Counted from the stretch's first letter, positions 51,900 through 60,855 are shown. The stretch: 64,000 nucleotides of DNA from an uncultured Faecalibaculum sp. (GCF_910588395.1 NZ_CAJUPA010000005.1:11192-75191), one strand, 5' to 3'. Notes: generated from the sequence alone by a model not told the origin. Made by a program: numbers and translations.

Positions 51900-53281
51900 G
51901 TGAACAGATTCTGCAGGATATGGCGGGAATCGCCGGTCTGTTTCATGTTCCGGAGGCAGCCGGAGACTGTGCCCTGCTGCTGCATGGCCTGCAGCACAGA
52001 GGCCAGGACGGTGTGGGCATTGCCGTCACGGACGGCAGCAGCCTGACCTGTTTCAAGAGACGGGGACTGCTGTCCGAGCTTCTGAAAGAAGAACCTGTGC
52101 AGGAAACCCCGGGAACTGCCGCCATCGGCCAGGTGCGGCTGCGTCTGGAGGAAGACCGGATGGATGAAAACCTGCAGCCGGTGATGGTCCGTGCCTATCA
52201 GGGACATTTTGCCATCGTTTCCACCGGCATGATTGAAAATGCAGGTGAACTCCGGGATGAGATGGAGCAGCAGGGACTGATTTTTCAGGGGCTGTCGGAT
52301 GCAGAGCTGATCGCTCACCTCATACAGCGGGAACAGGGGCATCTGTTTGAAAAAATCACCCGGGCCTGTGCACAGATGCGGGGGTCCTGGACATTTCTGC
52401 TCATGACCAAAAGCACGATGTATGCCATGCGCAGTCAGGAAGGGGCCCGTTCTCTGTTTGTGGCAGATGTGCCGGACACCACCGGGGGCAAGGCTTTTGC
52501 CACGGAATCCGGCGCCCTGAGCATTCTCGGGGCACAGAATGTCAGGGAGCTGCAGCCCGGGGAACTGATGCGGTTTGGCAAGGGTGAAAGCCGGTGCTGG
52601 CAGATGCCGGCAGTCCGTGAGGCCATTGGGCCCTGTGCCATGGAATTTGTCTATTTTTCCCGGCTGGACTCCGGCATGTCCGGCCTGGGGGTGCTGACCG
52701 CCCGCAAGGCCTTTGGCCGGGCACTGGCCATCTCCGAAACGGAAACGGCGGATATGGTCATCGGTGTGCCGGATACGGCAATTGATGCCGCAGCGGCTTT
52801 TGCCAGAGAGCTGCAGATTCCCTATGAAACCGGGCTGATCAAAAACCGGTACATCGGGTCCACCTTCATCCGGCCCACGAGAATGCAGAGAGAGCAGGGG
52901 ATGCGGGTGCGTCTGAATGCGATTTCCTCCGTGGTGGCGGGCAAGGATGTGTTCCTGGTGGATGATTCCATCGTCCGAGGCAGCACGGCAGCCAGAATAT
53001 GTCAGCTGCTGCGGGAGGCAGGAGCCCGGAAAATTCATTTCCGGGTTGCTTCCCCGGTGATCTGCGAAGCCTGCACAAAAGGAGCCGAAAGCAGCCGCCG
53101 CCAGGATCTGGCAGGAGCAAAATGGACAGAAGAGGAACTGAAGGAAAAAATCCGGGCGGATTCCGTCCGGTTTCTGAAACGGGAAGAGTTTTCCCGGGCG
53201 CTGGGAATCAGAGCCTGCCAGGCCTGTTTCAGACACGATGAACTGATGCGAAAGGAAGAAGAGAATGGCAGAACAGTATGA
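51896..53281 (+). CDS. purF: Amidophosphoribosyltransferase with degenerate glutaminase site
   Basis: 461 residues. PurF by overall alignment: QHRGQDGVGI near 34-42, the SDAELIAHL stretch (Asp 135), and the PRPP motif VFLVDDSIVRGST near 354-366. Several Cys match the iron-sulfur ligands of the B. subtilis type (GPCAMEF, CEAC, CQAC). But the N-terminal nucleophile is gone: after a 9-residue leader the sequence is MAGIAG where PurF has CGI(V/F)G, with codon GCG. The glutamine-binding RY(S/A/P)T is RLRL at 81-84, and the oxyanion HNG is STG at 109-111. The enzyme would have to use free ammonia or ammonia from another protein. It is in-frame, overlaps purL and purM, and is not otherwise damaged. 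Confidence 0.9.
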   Translation: MSEQILQDMAGIAGLFHVPEAAGDCALLLHGLQHRGQDGVGIAVTDGSSLTCFKRRGLLSELLKEEPVQETPGTAAIGQVRLRLEEDRMDENLQPVMVRAYQGHFAIVSTGMIENAGELRDEMEQQGLIFQGLSDAELIAHLIQREQGHLFEKITRACAQMRGSWTFLLMTKSTMYAMRSQEGARSLFVADVPDTTGGKAFATESGALSILGAQNVRELQPGELMRFGKGESRCWQMPAVREAIGPCAMEFVYFSRLDSGMSGLGVLTARKAFGRALAISETETADMVIGVPDTAIDAAAAFARELQIPYETGLIKNRYIGSTFIRPTRMQREQGMRVRLNAISSVVAGKDVFLVDDSIVRGSTAARICQLLREAGARKIHFRVASPVICEACTKGAESSRRQDLAGAKWTEEELKEKIRADSVRFLKREEFSRALGIRACQACFRHDELMRKEEENGRTV

Positions 53282-54293
53282 AAAAGCCGGGGTGAGCCTG
53301 GAAGCCGGATATGAATCCGTCCGGCGCATCCGCAGTCATGTGGACAGAACGAAGATCATGGGAGCCGGAGACTCCATTGGTGCCTTTGGCGGTCTCTTCG
53401 ATCTTTCCCTGTATGGAATGAAAGAACCGGTTCTCGTATCGGGAACCGATGGCGTGGGCACCAAGCTGCTGATTGCCTTTGCCATGGACAAGCACGACAC
53501 CATTGGCATTGATGCCGTGGCGATGTGTGTCAACGATGTACTGGTTCAGGGCGCCAGACCGCTGTTTTTCCTGGACTATATCGCCGTGGGTAAAAACTAC
53601 CCGGAGGTGATCGAGCAGATTGTCAAGGGAGTCGCGGATGGCTGTGTGGATGCACAGTGTGCGCTGATTGGTGGCGAAACTGCGGAGATGCCGGATATGT
53701 ATGATGTGCATCATTATGATGTGGCTGGTTTCTGTGTGGGCGCTGCGGACAAAAAGGACATCCGCACCGGGGACAAAATCCAGGATGGAGACGTGCTGAT
53801 CGGGCTGCCTTCCACCGGTGTGCATTCCAATGGCTTCTCACTGGTGCGCAAGGTGCTGTTCAAGGATGCAAAGCTGGATCCCCATCAGAAGATGGAAGAA
53901 CTGAATGGACGGGAACTGGGAGATGTGCTGCTGGAGCCCACCCGGATCTATGTCCGTCCGGTGCTCAGAGTGCTGGAAGAGGTGGACGTTCACGGCATGT
54001 CCCACATCACCGGCGGTGGATTCTTTGAGAACATCCCCCGGATGCTCAAAGACGGACAGGGTGTGCGGATCGAAAAGGACAGTTTTCCCCGTCCGGCTAT
54101 CTTTGATGTGATTTCCACCTATGGCGGCATTGATGAAGAGGAGATGTACAACGTCTTCAACATGGGCATCGGCTTCATCATGACAGTACGCCCGGAAGAC
54201 GCAGGCAGAGTCCAGCAGATCCTGGAAGACATGGGTGAAACCAGCTATGTGATCGGCGAGGTGACGGATTCCGGGAAGGTTGAAATCGAATGA
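53265..54293 (+). CDS. purM: Phosphoribosylformylglycinamidine cyclo-ligase
   Basis: 342 residues. AIR synthetase: GGLFDL, SGTDGVGTKLLIAF, DAVAMCVNDVLVQGARPLFF, GGETAEMPDMY and the HITGGGFFENIPR stretch are the standard motifs. It closes the imidazole ring of AIR. The start lies 17 bases inside purF, with GAAGAAGAG as ribosome site. The stop overlaps purN (ATGA). Confidence 0.97.
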   Translation: MAEQYEKAGVSLEAGYESVRRIRSHVDRTKIMGAGDSIGAFGGLFDLSLYGMKEPVLVSGTDGVGTKLLIAFAMDKHDTIGIDAVAMCVNDVLVQGARPLFFLDYIAVGKNYPEVIEQIVKGVADGCVDAQCALIGGETAEMPDMYDVHHYDVAGFCVGAADKKDIRTGDKIQDGDVLIGLPSTGVHSNGFSLVRKVLFKDAKLDPHQKMEELNGRELGDVLLEPTRIYVRPVLRVLEEVDVHGMSHITGGGFFENIPRMLKDGQGVRIEKDSFPRPAIFDVISTYGGIDEEEMYNVFNMGIGFIMTVRPEDAGRVQQILEDMGETSYVIGEVTDSGKVEIE

Positions 54294-54865
54294 CAGTCCG
54301 GGCGGCTGTCTTCGTATCCGGAAGCGGCACCAATCTGGAAGCACTGCTGAAGCGCCAGGAAGCCGGGGATCTGCAGGCGCAGATCGTGACGGTCATCAGC
54401 GACAATCCCGATGCCTTCGGCCTGCAGCGTGCTGCCAGTCACGGCATTCCGGCTCATTATGTTCCCGCCAGAGGAAGACCCAAGGCAGAATATGAAACCG
54501 AGGTTCTGCACATTCTGCAGGAGGCGGGCGTGGAACTGATCATTCTGGCAGGATACATGCGGTTTGTGGGTCCCACACTGCTGAATGCCTGGCCAGGAGC
54601 CATCCTGAACATTCATCCGGCGTATCTGCCGGAATTTCCCGGAGCCCATGGGATCCGGGATGCCTGGGAAGCCGGCGTGAAGGAAACCGGTGTGACGGTC
54701 CACTATGTGGACGAAGGCGTGGATACCGGTCCTGTGATTCTGCAGGAACGGGTGCCGGTACCGGAAACCGGCGGTCTGGAAGCGCTGGAAGCCGCGGTCC
54801 ATGCCAAAGAATATGATCTGTTCTGGCGGGCGGTGAACAAAGCCGTCAGCCATCAGCAGAAGTAA
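54290..54865 (+). CDS. purN: Phosphoribosylglycinamide formyltransferase
   Basis: 191 residues. Folate-dependent GAR transformylase: AVFVSGSGTNLEALLK binds the phosphate. The catalytic Asn-His pair is in LNIHPAYLPEFPGAHG and the Asp in VDEGVDTGP. It formylates GAR with 10-formyl-THF. It is translationally coupled to purM. A spacer of 109 bases without visible signals separates it from purH. Confidence 0.96.
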   Translation: MTVRAAVFVSGSGTNLEALLKRQEAGDLQAQIVTVISDNPDAFGLQRAASHGIPAHYVPARGRPKAEYETEVLHILQEAGVELIILAGYMRFVGPTLLNAWPGAILNIHPAYLPEFPGAHGIRDAWEAGVKETGVTVHYVDEGVDTGPVILQERVPVPETGGLEALEAAVHAKEYDLFWRAVNKAVSHQQK

Positions 54866-54974
54866 ACGGTCAGATGCGAAGCAGACCATGTCCGGGTCAG
54901 ATCCGGTACAAGGTTCAGGCTTCACAGTCTGATGGAAACAGTCAGAAAAACAGGAACAAGGAAAGGAATCAGCT

Positions 54975-56507
54975 ATGAAACGAGCACTCATCAGCGTATC
55001 GGACAAGACAGGGCTGTCTGAATTTGCCCGGGGTCTGGAAGAACTGGGATATGAAATCATTTCCACCGGCGGCACCAAACGGGCTCTGGAGGAAGCCGGC
55101 CTGAAAGTCATCGGCATTTCCGATGTGACCGGCTTTCCGGAGATCATGGATGGCCGGGTCAAGACACTGCATCCCAATGTGCACGGTGCTCTTCTGTGTG
55201 TCCGGGACAATCCGGAACACGTGAAGCAGATCCGTGATCTGGGGATTCAGGACATTGACATGGTGGTGGTGAACCTGTATCCCTTCAGGGAAACGGTGCA
55301 GAAACCCGGTGTATCCCATGAAGAGATCATTGAAAACATCGACATTGGCGGTCCGAGCATGCTGCGTTCCGCTTCCAAGAATTACCGGTTCATTCCGGTG
55401 CTCTGCGATCCGGCGGACTATGATCAGGTTCTGAAGGAACTCCGGGAGAATGGGGAAACATGTCCGGTCACCAGAGAACATCTGGCAGCCAAGGTGTTCC
55501 GTCACACTGCCCGCTACGATGCGATGATTGCCGACTATCTCACCGGGAAAACCGGCGAGAAGTATCCGGAAAGCATGACGATCACTTTCGACAAAGTGCA
55601 GGATCTGCGGTACGGAGAAAACCCCCATCAGAGTGCGGCATTCTACAAAGGCATGAATCCGCAGTACTCTCTGGCCAATGCGGTGCAGCTGCATGGCAAG
55701 GAGCTGTCCTACAACAACATTCAGGATGGCAATGCTGCCATCGAGATTCTGAAGGACTTCCAGGGCCAGCCTGCGGCTGTGGGTCTGAAACACATGAATC
55801 CCTGCGGTGTGGGAATCGGCAGCACAATCAACGAAGCCTGGGACAAAGCCTATGAAGCGGATCCGGTTTCCATCTTCGGGGGCATCGTGGCGCTGAATGA
55901 ACCGGTGGACGAAGAACTGGCTGAAAAACTGTCCAGAATCTTTCTGGAAATCATCATTGCGCCCTCGTTCACCCCGGAAGCTCTGGAGATCCTGGAGCGC
56001 AAGAAAAACATCCGGCTGCTGCAGCTGGATACCAGTCTGGAGCCTGCCAACACGAAAAAATATACCAATGTGAACGATGGACTGCTGGTGCAGGACATGG
56101 ATACAAAACAGGTGACGGAAGAGGAACTGACTTGTGTCACAGACCGCAAGCCCACAGAGGAAGAGCTGAAGCAGCTTCTGTTCGGCTGGAAAGTCGTGAA
56201 GCATGTGAAATCCAATGCCATCGTGCTGGTCAAGGATGACATGACCATCGGTGTGGGAGCCGGACAGATGAACCGGGTTGGTGCCGCGAAAATCGCCATT
56301 GAACAGGCGGGAGAAAAAGCGAAAGGGTCTGTGATGGCTTCGGACGCGTTCTTCCCCATGCCGGATACCGTGGAAGCCGCGGCTGCAGCGGGTGTGACGG
56401 CCATTATTCAGCCGGGCGGATCCATCAAGGATCAGCTTTCCATTGATGCCTGCAATGAAGCGGGAATTGCCATGGTTTTCACGGGCGTTCGCCACTTCAA
56501 ACATTGA
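54975..56507 (+). CDS. purH: Bifunctional AICAR transformylase / IMP cyclohydrolase
   Basis: 510 residues. The N-terminal IMP cyclohydrolase (MGS-like, SVSDKTGLSEFARGLEELGY; ISTGGTKRAL; GRVKTLHPNVHG) is followed by AICAR transformylase with RYGENPHQ and the catalytic KHMNPCGVG. It carries out the last two steps to IMP. GGAAAGGA is upstream of the ATG. It ends the purine operon; purC, purD, purB and purK are not in the window. Confidence 0.97.
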   Translation: MKRALISVSDKTGLSEFARGLEELGYEIISTGGTKRALEEAGLKVIGISDVTGFPEIMDGRVKTLHPNVHGALLCVRDNPEHVKQIRDLGIQDIDMVVVNLYPFRETVQKPGVSHEEIIENIDIGGPSMLRSASKNYRFIPVLCDPADYDQVLKELRENGETCPVTREHLAAKVFRHTARYDAMIADYLTGKTGEKYPESMTITFDKVQDLRYGENPHQSAAFYKGMNPQYSLANAVQLHGKELSYNNIQDGNAAIEILKDFQGQPAAVGLKHMNPCGVGIGSTINEAWDKAYEADPVSIFGGIVALNEPVDEELAEKLSRIFLEIIIAPSFTPEALEILERKKNIRLLQLDTSLEPANTKKYTNVNDGLLVQDMDTKQVTEEELTCVTDRKPTEEELKQLLFGWKVVKHVKSNAIVLVKDDMTIGVGAGQMNRVGAAKIAIEQAGEKAKGSVMASDAFFPMPDTVEAAAAAGVTAIIQPGGSIKDQLSIDACNEAGIAMVFTGVRHFKH

Positions 56508-56513
56508 CAGGTG

Positions 56514-56522
56514 TGTTATAAA
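56514..56522 (+). promoter_or_regulatory. Extended -10 promoter of the rubredoxin gene
   Basis: TGTTATAAA 27 bases before the start codon. A TTGACA at 56504 is too close to serve as its -35. Confidence 0.5.
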
Positions 56523-56548
56523 GTAGTCAGCGGAAAGGAGATTCTTTC

Positions 56549-56710
56549 ATGGACAAGTATGTATGCACAGTTTGCGGGTATATCTATGATCCCGCCGAAG
56601 GCGATCCGGACAACGGCGTAGCCCCCGGAACTGCGTTTGCGGATATTCCCGATTCCTGGGTATGCCCGGTTTGTGGTGTTCCCAAATCTGATTTTGAGAA
56701 AATGGACTGA
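56549..56710 (+). CDS. Rubredoxin
   Basis: 53 residues, standard length. The iron site is complete: CTVCGYIYDP at the start (Cys 6 and Cys 9) and CPVCGVPKSDF near the end (Cys 39 and Cys 42). The DNGVAPGTAFADIPDSW stretch between them is typical. It carries single electrons, often for oxygen or peroxide reduction in anaerobes. GGAAAGGAG is eight bases upstream. It is a single-gene unit between an extended -10 promoter and a terminator. Confidence 0.97.
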   Translation: MDKYVCTVCGYIYDPAEGDPDNGVAPGTAFADIPDSWVCPVCGVPKSDFEKMD

Positions 56711-56736
56711 GGTCCCGGTACATAATCAGCGAACAG

Positions 56737-56776
56737 AACAGCAGATCTGCAGATTGAAGCGGATCTGCTGTTTTTT
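56737..56776 (+). terminator. Terminator after rubredoxin
   Basis: AACAGCAGATC and GATCTGCTGTT form an 11-bp perfect stem (plus two inner pairs), followed by a T-run. Confidence 0.9.
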
Positions 56777-56827
56777 GTACGCCTGACAGGGCACAGACAG
56801 CGGCATGTTTCGAAAATCGTCACAATC

Positions 56828-56856
56828 TCCAATATTATTCACCGTATAATATTGGA
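56828..56856. promoter_or_regulatory. Inverted repeat over the padR promoter (likely PadR operator)
   Basis: TCCAATATTAT, 7 bases, ATAATATTGGA: a perfect 11-bp inverted repeat. The -10 hexamer TATAAT (56845-56850) lies inside it, so a protein bound here would block the promoter. It is 14 bases before padR and has the form of PadR operators, so autorepression is likely. Confidence 0.75.
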
Positions 56857-56869
56857 GAAAGGAGATCCT

Positions 56870-57187
56870 ATGCTGATACAGACAGGAGGCGGCCTGCTGG
56901 ACATGTGTGTTCTGGCAGCACTTGACCGGGAAGATCTTTACGGATACCGCCTGACCAGGCAGATCAAGCAGGTGCTGGATGTATCCGAATCGGCGTTGTA
57001 TCCCGTGCTCCGGCGGCTGAAAAAAGACGGTCTGCTGGAAACATATGACCGGGAAACCGATGGGCGGAACCGGAGATACTACCGGATGACAGAACCGGGG
57101 CGCAGGCGCCTTGCGGAATACAAGCAGGAATGGGAAACACTGTCCAGCCAGATTGACACGATTCTGGAAGGAGGAAAGGATATATGA
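56870..57187 (+). CDS. PadR-family transcriptional regulator
   Basis: 105 residues from the ATG at 56870, five bases after AAAGGAG. Winged helix of the PadR family: LLDMCVLAALDREDLYGYRL, then SESALYPVLRRLKKDGLLE and the wing GRNRRYYRMTEPGRRRL. It is the short PadR-s2 type with one C-terminal dimer helix. It is the first gene of a three-gene operon with DUF1700 and DUF4097 proteins. In Bacillota such operons respond to envelope stress or antimicrobials, but the signal here is unknown. Confidence 0.93.
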   Translation: MLIQTGGGLLDMCVLAALDREDLYGYRLTRQIKQVLDVSESALYPVLRRLKKDGLLETYDRETDGRNRRYYRMTEPGRRRLAEYKQEWETLSSQIDTILEGGKDI

Positions 57188-57864
57188 CGGAAAGAGAGTA
57201 CATACAGCGTCTGCGGGAAAACCTGCGGCAGATTCCGGAAACGGAAACGGAAGACGTGGTGGAATACGTCAGGGAATATTTTGAGGAGGCAGGAGAAGAG
57301 GAAACGCTGCGGGCTCTCGGTTTTCCGGAGAGCTTTGCCCGGCAGATCAGTGCCGACGCTGCTGCCAAACTGCCGCCGCTTCCGGGCATTGCCAGCCGGA
57401 AGCAGCAGAGAGCGGAAACTGCAGGAGAATCCGGCTGCTTCGGTTCAGACCAGAAAGAAACCGCTGAATGGAACAGTGCCCAGGCAAGGCGCAGCCGGGC
57501 CACGGTATGGATCCTGGTTCTGGGCATCCTGTCTCTGCCCCTCTCCCTGCCTCTGGCAATGGCCGTGATTCTGATTCTGTTTTCCGTCCTGCTGCTGGTG
57601 ATTTGTCTGGTGTTTGTGGTCGTGGTGGTCATGATGGCCGGCATCATGAGTACCGGATTGTGTGCATGGCGGGCGGCAGCCATGATGATGACAGAACCGG
57701 TGGCGGCTTTGTATGTGCTGGGCGCAGCTCTGGTCAGCTCTGGCCTGGCGCTGCTTTCTTTCTCGGCTCTGCGCGGTTTTGTCACCCAGGGCGTGCCGTT
57801 CATCACAGAGAAATTCTCCGGCTTGTACCGGACGCTGCGGGAAAGGAGAAACGCACATGCATAA
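57184..57864 (+). CDS. DUF1700 (HAAS-type) membrane protein
   Basis: 226 residues. The N-terminal 65 residues form the HAAS-like helical domain (YIQRLRENLRQIPETETEDV, YFEEAGEEETLRALGFPESFA). About four hydrophobic segments follow from residue 100. This family is nearly always encoded right after a PadR regulator. Its role is not established. The start overlaps the padR stop (ATGA), and the end overlaps the next gene by eight bases. Confidence 0.85.
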   Translation: MTEREYIQRLRENLRQIPETETEDVVEYVREYFEEAGEEETLRALGFPESFARQISADAAAKLPPLPGIASRKQQRAETAGESGCFGSDQKETAEWNSAQARRSRATVWILVLGILSLPLSLPLAMAVILILFSVLLLVICLVFVVVVVMMAGIMSTGLCAWRAAAMMMTEPVAALYVLGAALVSSGLALLSFSALRGFVTQGVPFITEKFSGLYRTLRERRNAHA

Positions 57865-58609
57865 ACTGACAAAATGGGGACTGAGTCTTGCTGGTGCCGG
57901 TCTGCTGGTGATGGGTGGAACCTGGGCGGTTCTTGGCAGCCGGGTCGAGGATCTGACAACGTTTTCCTTTGGCTTTCCCGATTCCGGCAATCCCTGGCAG
58001 GATGTGAAGGCCAGCTACGGCGCAAAGGAAAAAGTCACGAGTCTGGACCTGGAAACGGCAACCGGAACTGTGACGATCAGGCAGGGAAAAACCTTTGAAA
58101 TTCAGACAAATGGCATCAAACGGGCAGGATCCGGAGAAGAAGACGGGCACTGGACAGAATTTCATACAGAGAATGGGCTGGCTGTTTTCCGCACCGGACA
58201 GGAAGGGTGGCAGACAGTGAATGGTGAAGAAGCCCGCATCCAGGTCACGATCCCGGAAACAGTGAAAACCGTGAATGTATCTGTATCCATGGGATCCCTC
58301 AGCTGTCATGATCTGAATCTGGATACCGCGGATTTGTCCGTGAACATGGGAGACTGTGATTTTCAGGGACGCGTATCCCGCAGCCTGGCAGCCAGTGTGG
58401 ATATGGGCAATGGATCTCTGGATCTGCAGATGCCCCAGGCCCGGCTGGATCTGTCTGTGGATATGGGAGAGCTGACACTGAATGGCAGAGAAACCGAACA
58501 TGATTTCATGACTTCGGCGCTGAAAACCGGGAATGAGGGACCGGCGGTTACCGCTTCTGTGAATATGGGAAATCTGAACGTTTCCCTTCAGGACAAAAGC
58601 AGATCCTGA
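57857..58609 (+). CDS. DUF4097 beta-repeat protein, membrane anchored
   Basis: 250 residues from the ATG at 57857 (GAAAGGAG upstream). One N-terminal membrane segment (LSLAGAGLLVMGGTWAVLG), then an extracytoplasmic beta-helix-like domain. In the last 110 residues the motif SV-x-MG occurs five times (SVSMGSL, SVNMGDC, SVDMGNG, SVDMGEL, SVNMGNL), about 18-50 residues apart, one per beta-helix turn or pair of turns. Similar proteins (LiaG type) go with PadR and DUF1700 in envelope-stress operons. Function unknown. Confidence 0.85.
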   Translation: MHKLTKWGLSLAGAGLLVMGGTWAVLGSRVEDLTTFSFGFPDSGNPWQDVKASYGAKEKVTSLDLETATGTVTIRQGKTFEIQTNGIKRAGSGEEDGHWTEFHTENGLAVFRTGQEGWQTVNGEEARIQVTIPETVKTVNVSVSMGSLSCHDLNLDTADLSVNMGDCDFQGRVSRSLAASVDMGNGSLDLQMPQARLDLSVDMGELTLNGRETEHDFMTSALKTGNEGPAVTASVNMGNLNVSLQDKSRS

Positions 58610-58671
58610 CCTGACAGCCGGTGACATACAGCCAGACGAGTCCGGACAGGGAATAAACCGGAGATAAGAAA

Positions 58672-58718
58672 AAAACAGCTGAGTCCGCTGATGATACGGC
58701 ACATTTCTCAGCTGTTTT
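58672..58718. terminator. Bidirectional terminator between DUF4097 gene and amylase gene
   Basis: AAAACAGCTGAG and CTCAGCTGTTTT, a perfect 12-bp stem around a 23-base loop, usable in both directions. Confidence 0.85.
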
Positions 58719-58754
58719 CGTCGTTCCGGCTCCTCAGAGAACGGGGTACCCGGC

Positions 58755-60212
58755 TCACTGAAACCGTCCGGCGGCTTTCTGCAGCTTCCGCCAGTCCTCT
58801 TTCAGCACATAGACAGCCAGTCCGCCGGGACGGCAGGTGATGGTCACCTGTCCCTGCCTGTCAAAAGCCGGTGTATTCACCGGATCGGTGATATCCACCA
58901 GCGTTCTGCCCGCCAGCCGGGGCTCGGATACCGTTTGCTGTTTCCAGTCCGCAATGGTGAACAGCACAATGACCGGATGGGGACCCCAGGCCATCCAGCA
59001 GGCTTTCTGGGGATCCTCGTCATAGAGATCCACGATATTGGGCGTCAGAAGATGAGCCCGGATCCACATCATTTCCCGCAGAAAGGGCACGGGCGGATTC
59101 CCCCGGCGCAGACCATACAGATCACCATAGAATACAACAGGCATCCGGGAACGATTCAGAAGGATGGATGCATAAGCCTGGGGGCGGAACCAGTCCATGA
59201 CCCAGGACTCCAGGGCCTGCCCGGGCTGCGTATCGTGATTGTCCACGAAGGCTGCCGCATGATCCGGATCTGTATCCGTCAGCGTGTAATTGAAAAGGTG
59301 ACGGATGTCGTAGTGGCCATTGGAAGCGGCGGCCTGCTGAAGGTGATAGTGCAGGGGAACATCCAGCAGGCGCATGCATCTCTGGCAGTCATTCAGATAG
59401 TTTTTCAGTACGAACACATCACCGGACCAGTACTCTCCCAGTGTCAGATCGGGGTGATTCCCCGTGGCGTGCATTGCAGCGAGCCACTGGGGAAAGAAAT
59501 GCGAATCGATGGATTTCAGGGAATCCAGCCGGAATCCATTGACTCCTGTGGTTTCGGTATACCATTTGCCCCAGGTGTACAGCTCCTGCAGGACCTCCTC
59601 ACTGGAAAAATCCACATCGGCACCCATGACATAATCGAAATTGCCCAGTTCTTCGGAAACATGCGAATTCCAGGTTTTTCCTTCAAACATGAGGATGCTG
59701 CGGCTGCCATGAGCGTCTGTGCAGTCTGTTCCCGTGAAATGCCGCCAGTGCCAGCGAAAATCCGAATACTTTCCCTGCCGTTCCGGAAACTCGTAGTCTG
59801 TCCACACCGTGACAGGATGCAGATCCTGGAGAATGCGGCTTCTGTTGGAAGGATCCACGGTACGGGCCTGGAGTGTTTCTGTTTTATCCGCACCCATGCG
59901 GTGATTCAGAACAATGTCTGCCAGAACCCGGATCCCCCGTTTCTGCAAGGCGCTGATGGCGGACAGATACTGTTTTCTGGTCCCATATTTGGTGGCAATG
60001 GATCCCTTCTGCCTGAATTCACCCAGGTCATACAGATCGTAGGGACCGTATCCCACATCCCGGCTGCCGCCCTGGCCTTTGTACGCCGGCGGAAGCCATA
60101 CACCTGTGACACCCAGACGGGCCAGCACCGGCGCCTGGCGCTGTGCCTGGGTCCACAGCCGGCAGTCCGGCTCCAGGTCCCATTCGAAGTACTGAATCAG
60201 GGTTTCATTCAT
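58755..60212 (-). CDS. Cytoplasmic alpha-amylase (GH13, AmyS/AmyA-like)
   Basis: 485 residues, no signal peptide, so it acts inside the cell. GH13 catalytic regions: ADIVLNHR, GFRLDSLKSI with the nucleophile Asp, LGEYWSG with the acid Glu, and FVDNHDTQPGQALESW with the third Asp. The opening ETLIQYFEWDL is that of the GH13_5 alpha-amylases that cut glycogen or malto-oligosaccharides. AAGGA lies nine bases before the ATG at 60212. It is alone on the minus strand, between two divergently or convergently placed units. Confidence 0.92.
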   Translation of the reverse strand: MNETLIQYFEWDLEPDCRLWTQAQRQAPVLARLGVTGVWLPPAYKGQGGSRDVGYGPYDLYDLGEFRQKGSIATKYGTRKQYLSAISALQKRGIRVLADIVLNHRMGADKTETLQARTVDPSNRSRILQDLHPVTVWTDYEFPERQGKYSDFRWHWRHFTGTDCTDAHGSRSILMFEGKTWNSHVSEELGNFDYVMGADVDFSSEEVLQELYTWGKWYTETTGVNGFRLDSLKSIDSHFFPQWLAAMHATGNHPDLTLGEYWSGDVFVLKNYLNDCQRCMRLLDVPLHYHLQQAAASNGHYDIRHLFNYTLTDTDPDHAAAFVDNHDTQPGQALESWVMDWFRPQAYASILLNRSRMPVVFYGDLYGLRRGNPPVPFLREMMWIRAHLLTPNIVDLYDEDPQKACWMAWGPHPVIVLFTIADWKQQTVSEPRLAGRTLVDITDPVNTPAFDRQGQVTITCRPGGLAVYVLKEDWRKLQKAAGRFQ

Positions 60213-60321
60213 CACAGATCATCCTTTCTGTCAACAGTCCGGCAGCAGGCCAGGGCGCAGCAAAACCGGCAACAGCCGCTGCAACGGTATAATGGCTTCG
60301 ATAAGAAAAGAGGCAGATATC

Positions 60322-60819
60322 ATGAACAGCATTTTCCACAGAAGATCCATCCGTCAGTACACAGCCAAACCCGTATCCCGGGACGACATCGAACAGGTGC
60401 TGCGGGCGGCCATGGCTGCCCCCACAGCCTGTGATGACCGCCAGTATCAGTTTTATGTGGTGACGAATCCCGGACTCCGGCAGCAGCTGGCAGCCTGTTC
60501 CCTGTATGCAGGCTGTGCCGCCGGTGCTCCGGTGGTCATTGTTCCCTGCTGGGAGAAGGAGACCGGTCACGCACCGGAATATGCCCCGGTCAATCTCTCT
60601 CTGGTCTGTGAGAATCTGATGCTGGAAGCCGATGACCTGGGACTGGGTACAGTGTTTCTGGGTATCTATCCGGAAACAGACCGGATGCAGAAAGTCTCTG
60701 ATGCCCTCCGGCTGCCGGCAAATCTTGTTCCCTTCGCGCTGATTCCCCTGGGGCATCCTGCCAGGGAAGCCGCAAAGAAGGACAAATTCGATCCTGCCCG
60801 GATTCACTGCATCGACTGA
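60322..60819 (+). CDS. Nitroreductase-family flavoprotein
   Basis: 165 residues from the ATG at 60322 (AGAGG upstream). FMN-binding fold: FHRRSIRQYTAKPVSRDDIEQVLRAAMAAPTACDDRQYQF is the usual start, ENLMLEADDLGLGTVFLG holds the dimer-FMN region, and ALIPLGHPAREAAKKDKFDP is the end typical of the short NAD(P)H oxidoreductases of anaerobes. Substrate unknown. It is divergent from the amylase gene. Confidence 0.9.
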   Translation: MNSIFHRRSIRQYTAKPVSRDDIEQVLRAAMAAPTACDDRQYQFYVVTNPGLRQQLAACSLYAGCAAGAPVVIVPCWEKETGHAPEYAPVNLSLVCENLMLEADDLGLGTVFLGIYPETDRMQKVSDALRLPANLVPFALIPLGHPAREAAKKDKFDPARIHCID

Positions 60820-60855
60820 GCATCCGGCTGCTGCCGCCAGTGATCAGAGCGGATC

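Noticed and set aside
54969..56504. 511-codon minus-strand ORF opposite purH
   Set aside because: Antisense shadow of purH; no ribosome site and no family resemblance.
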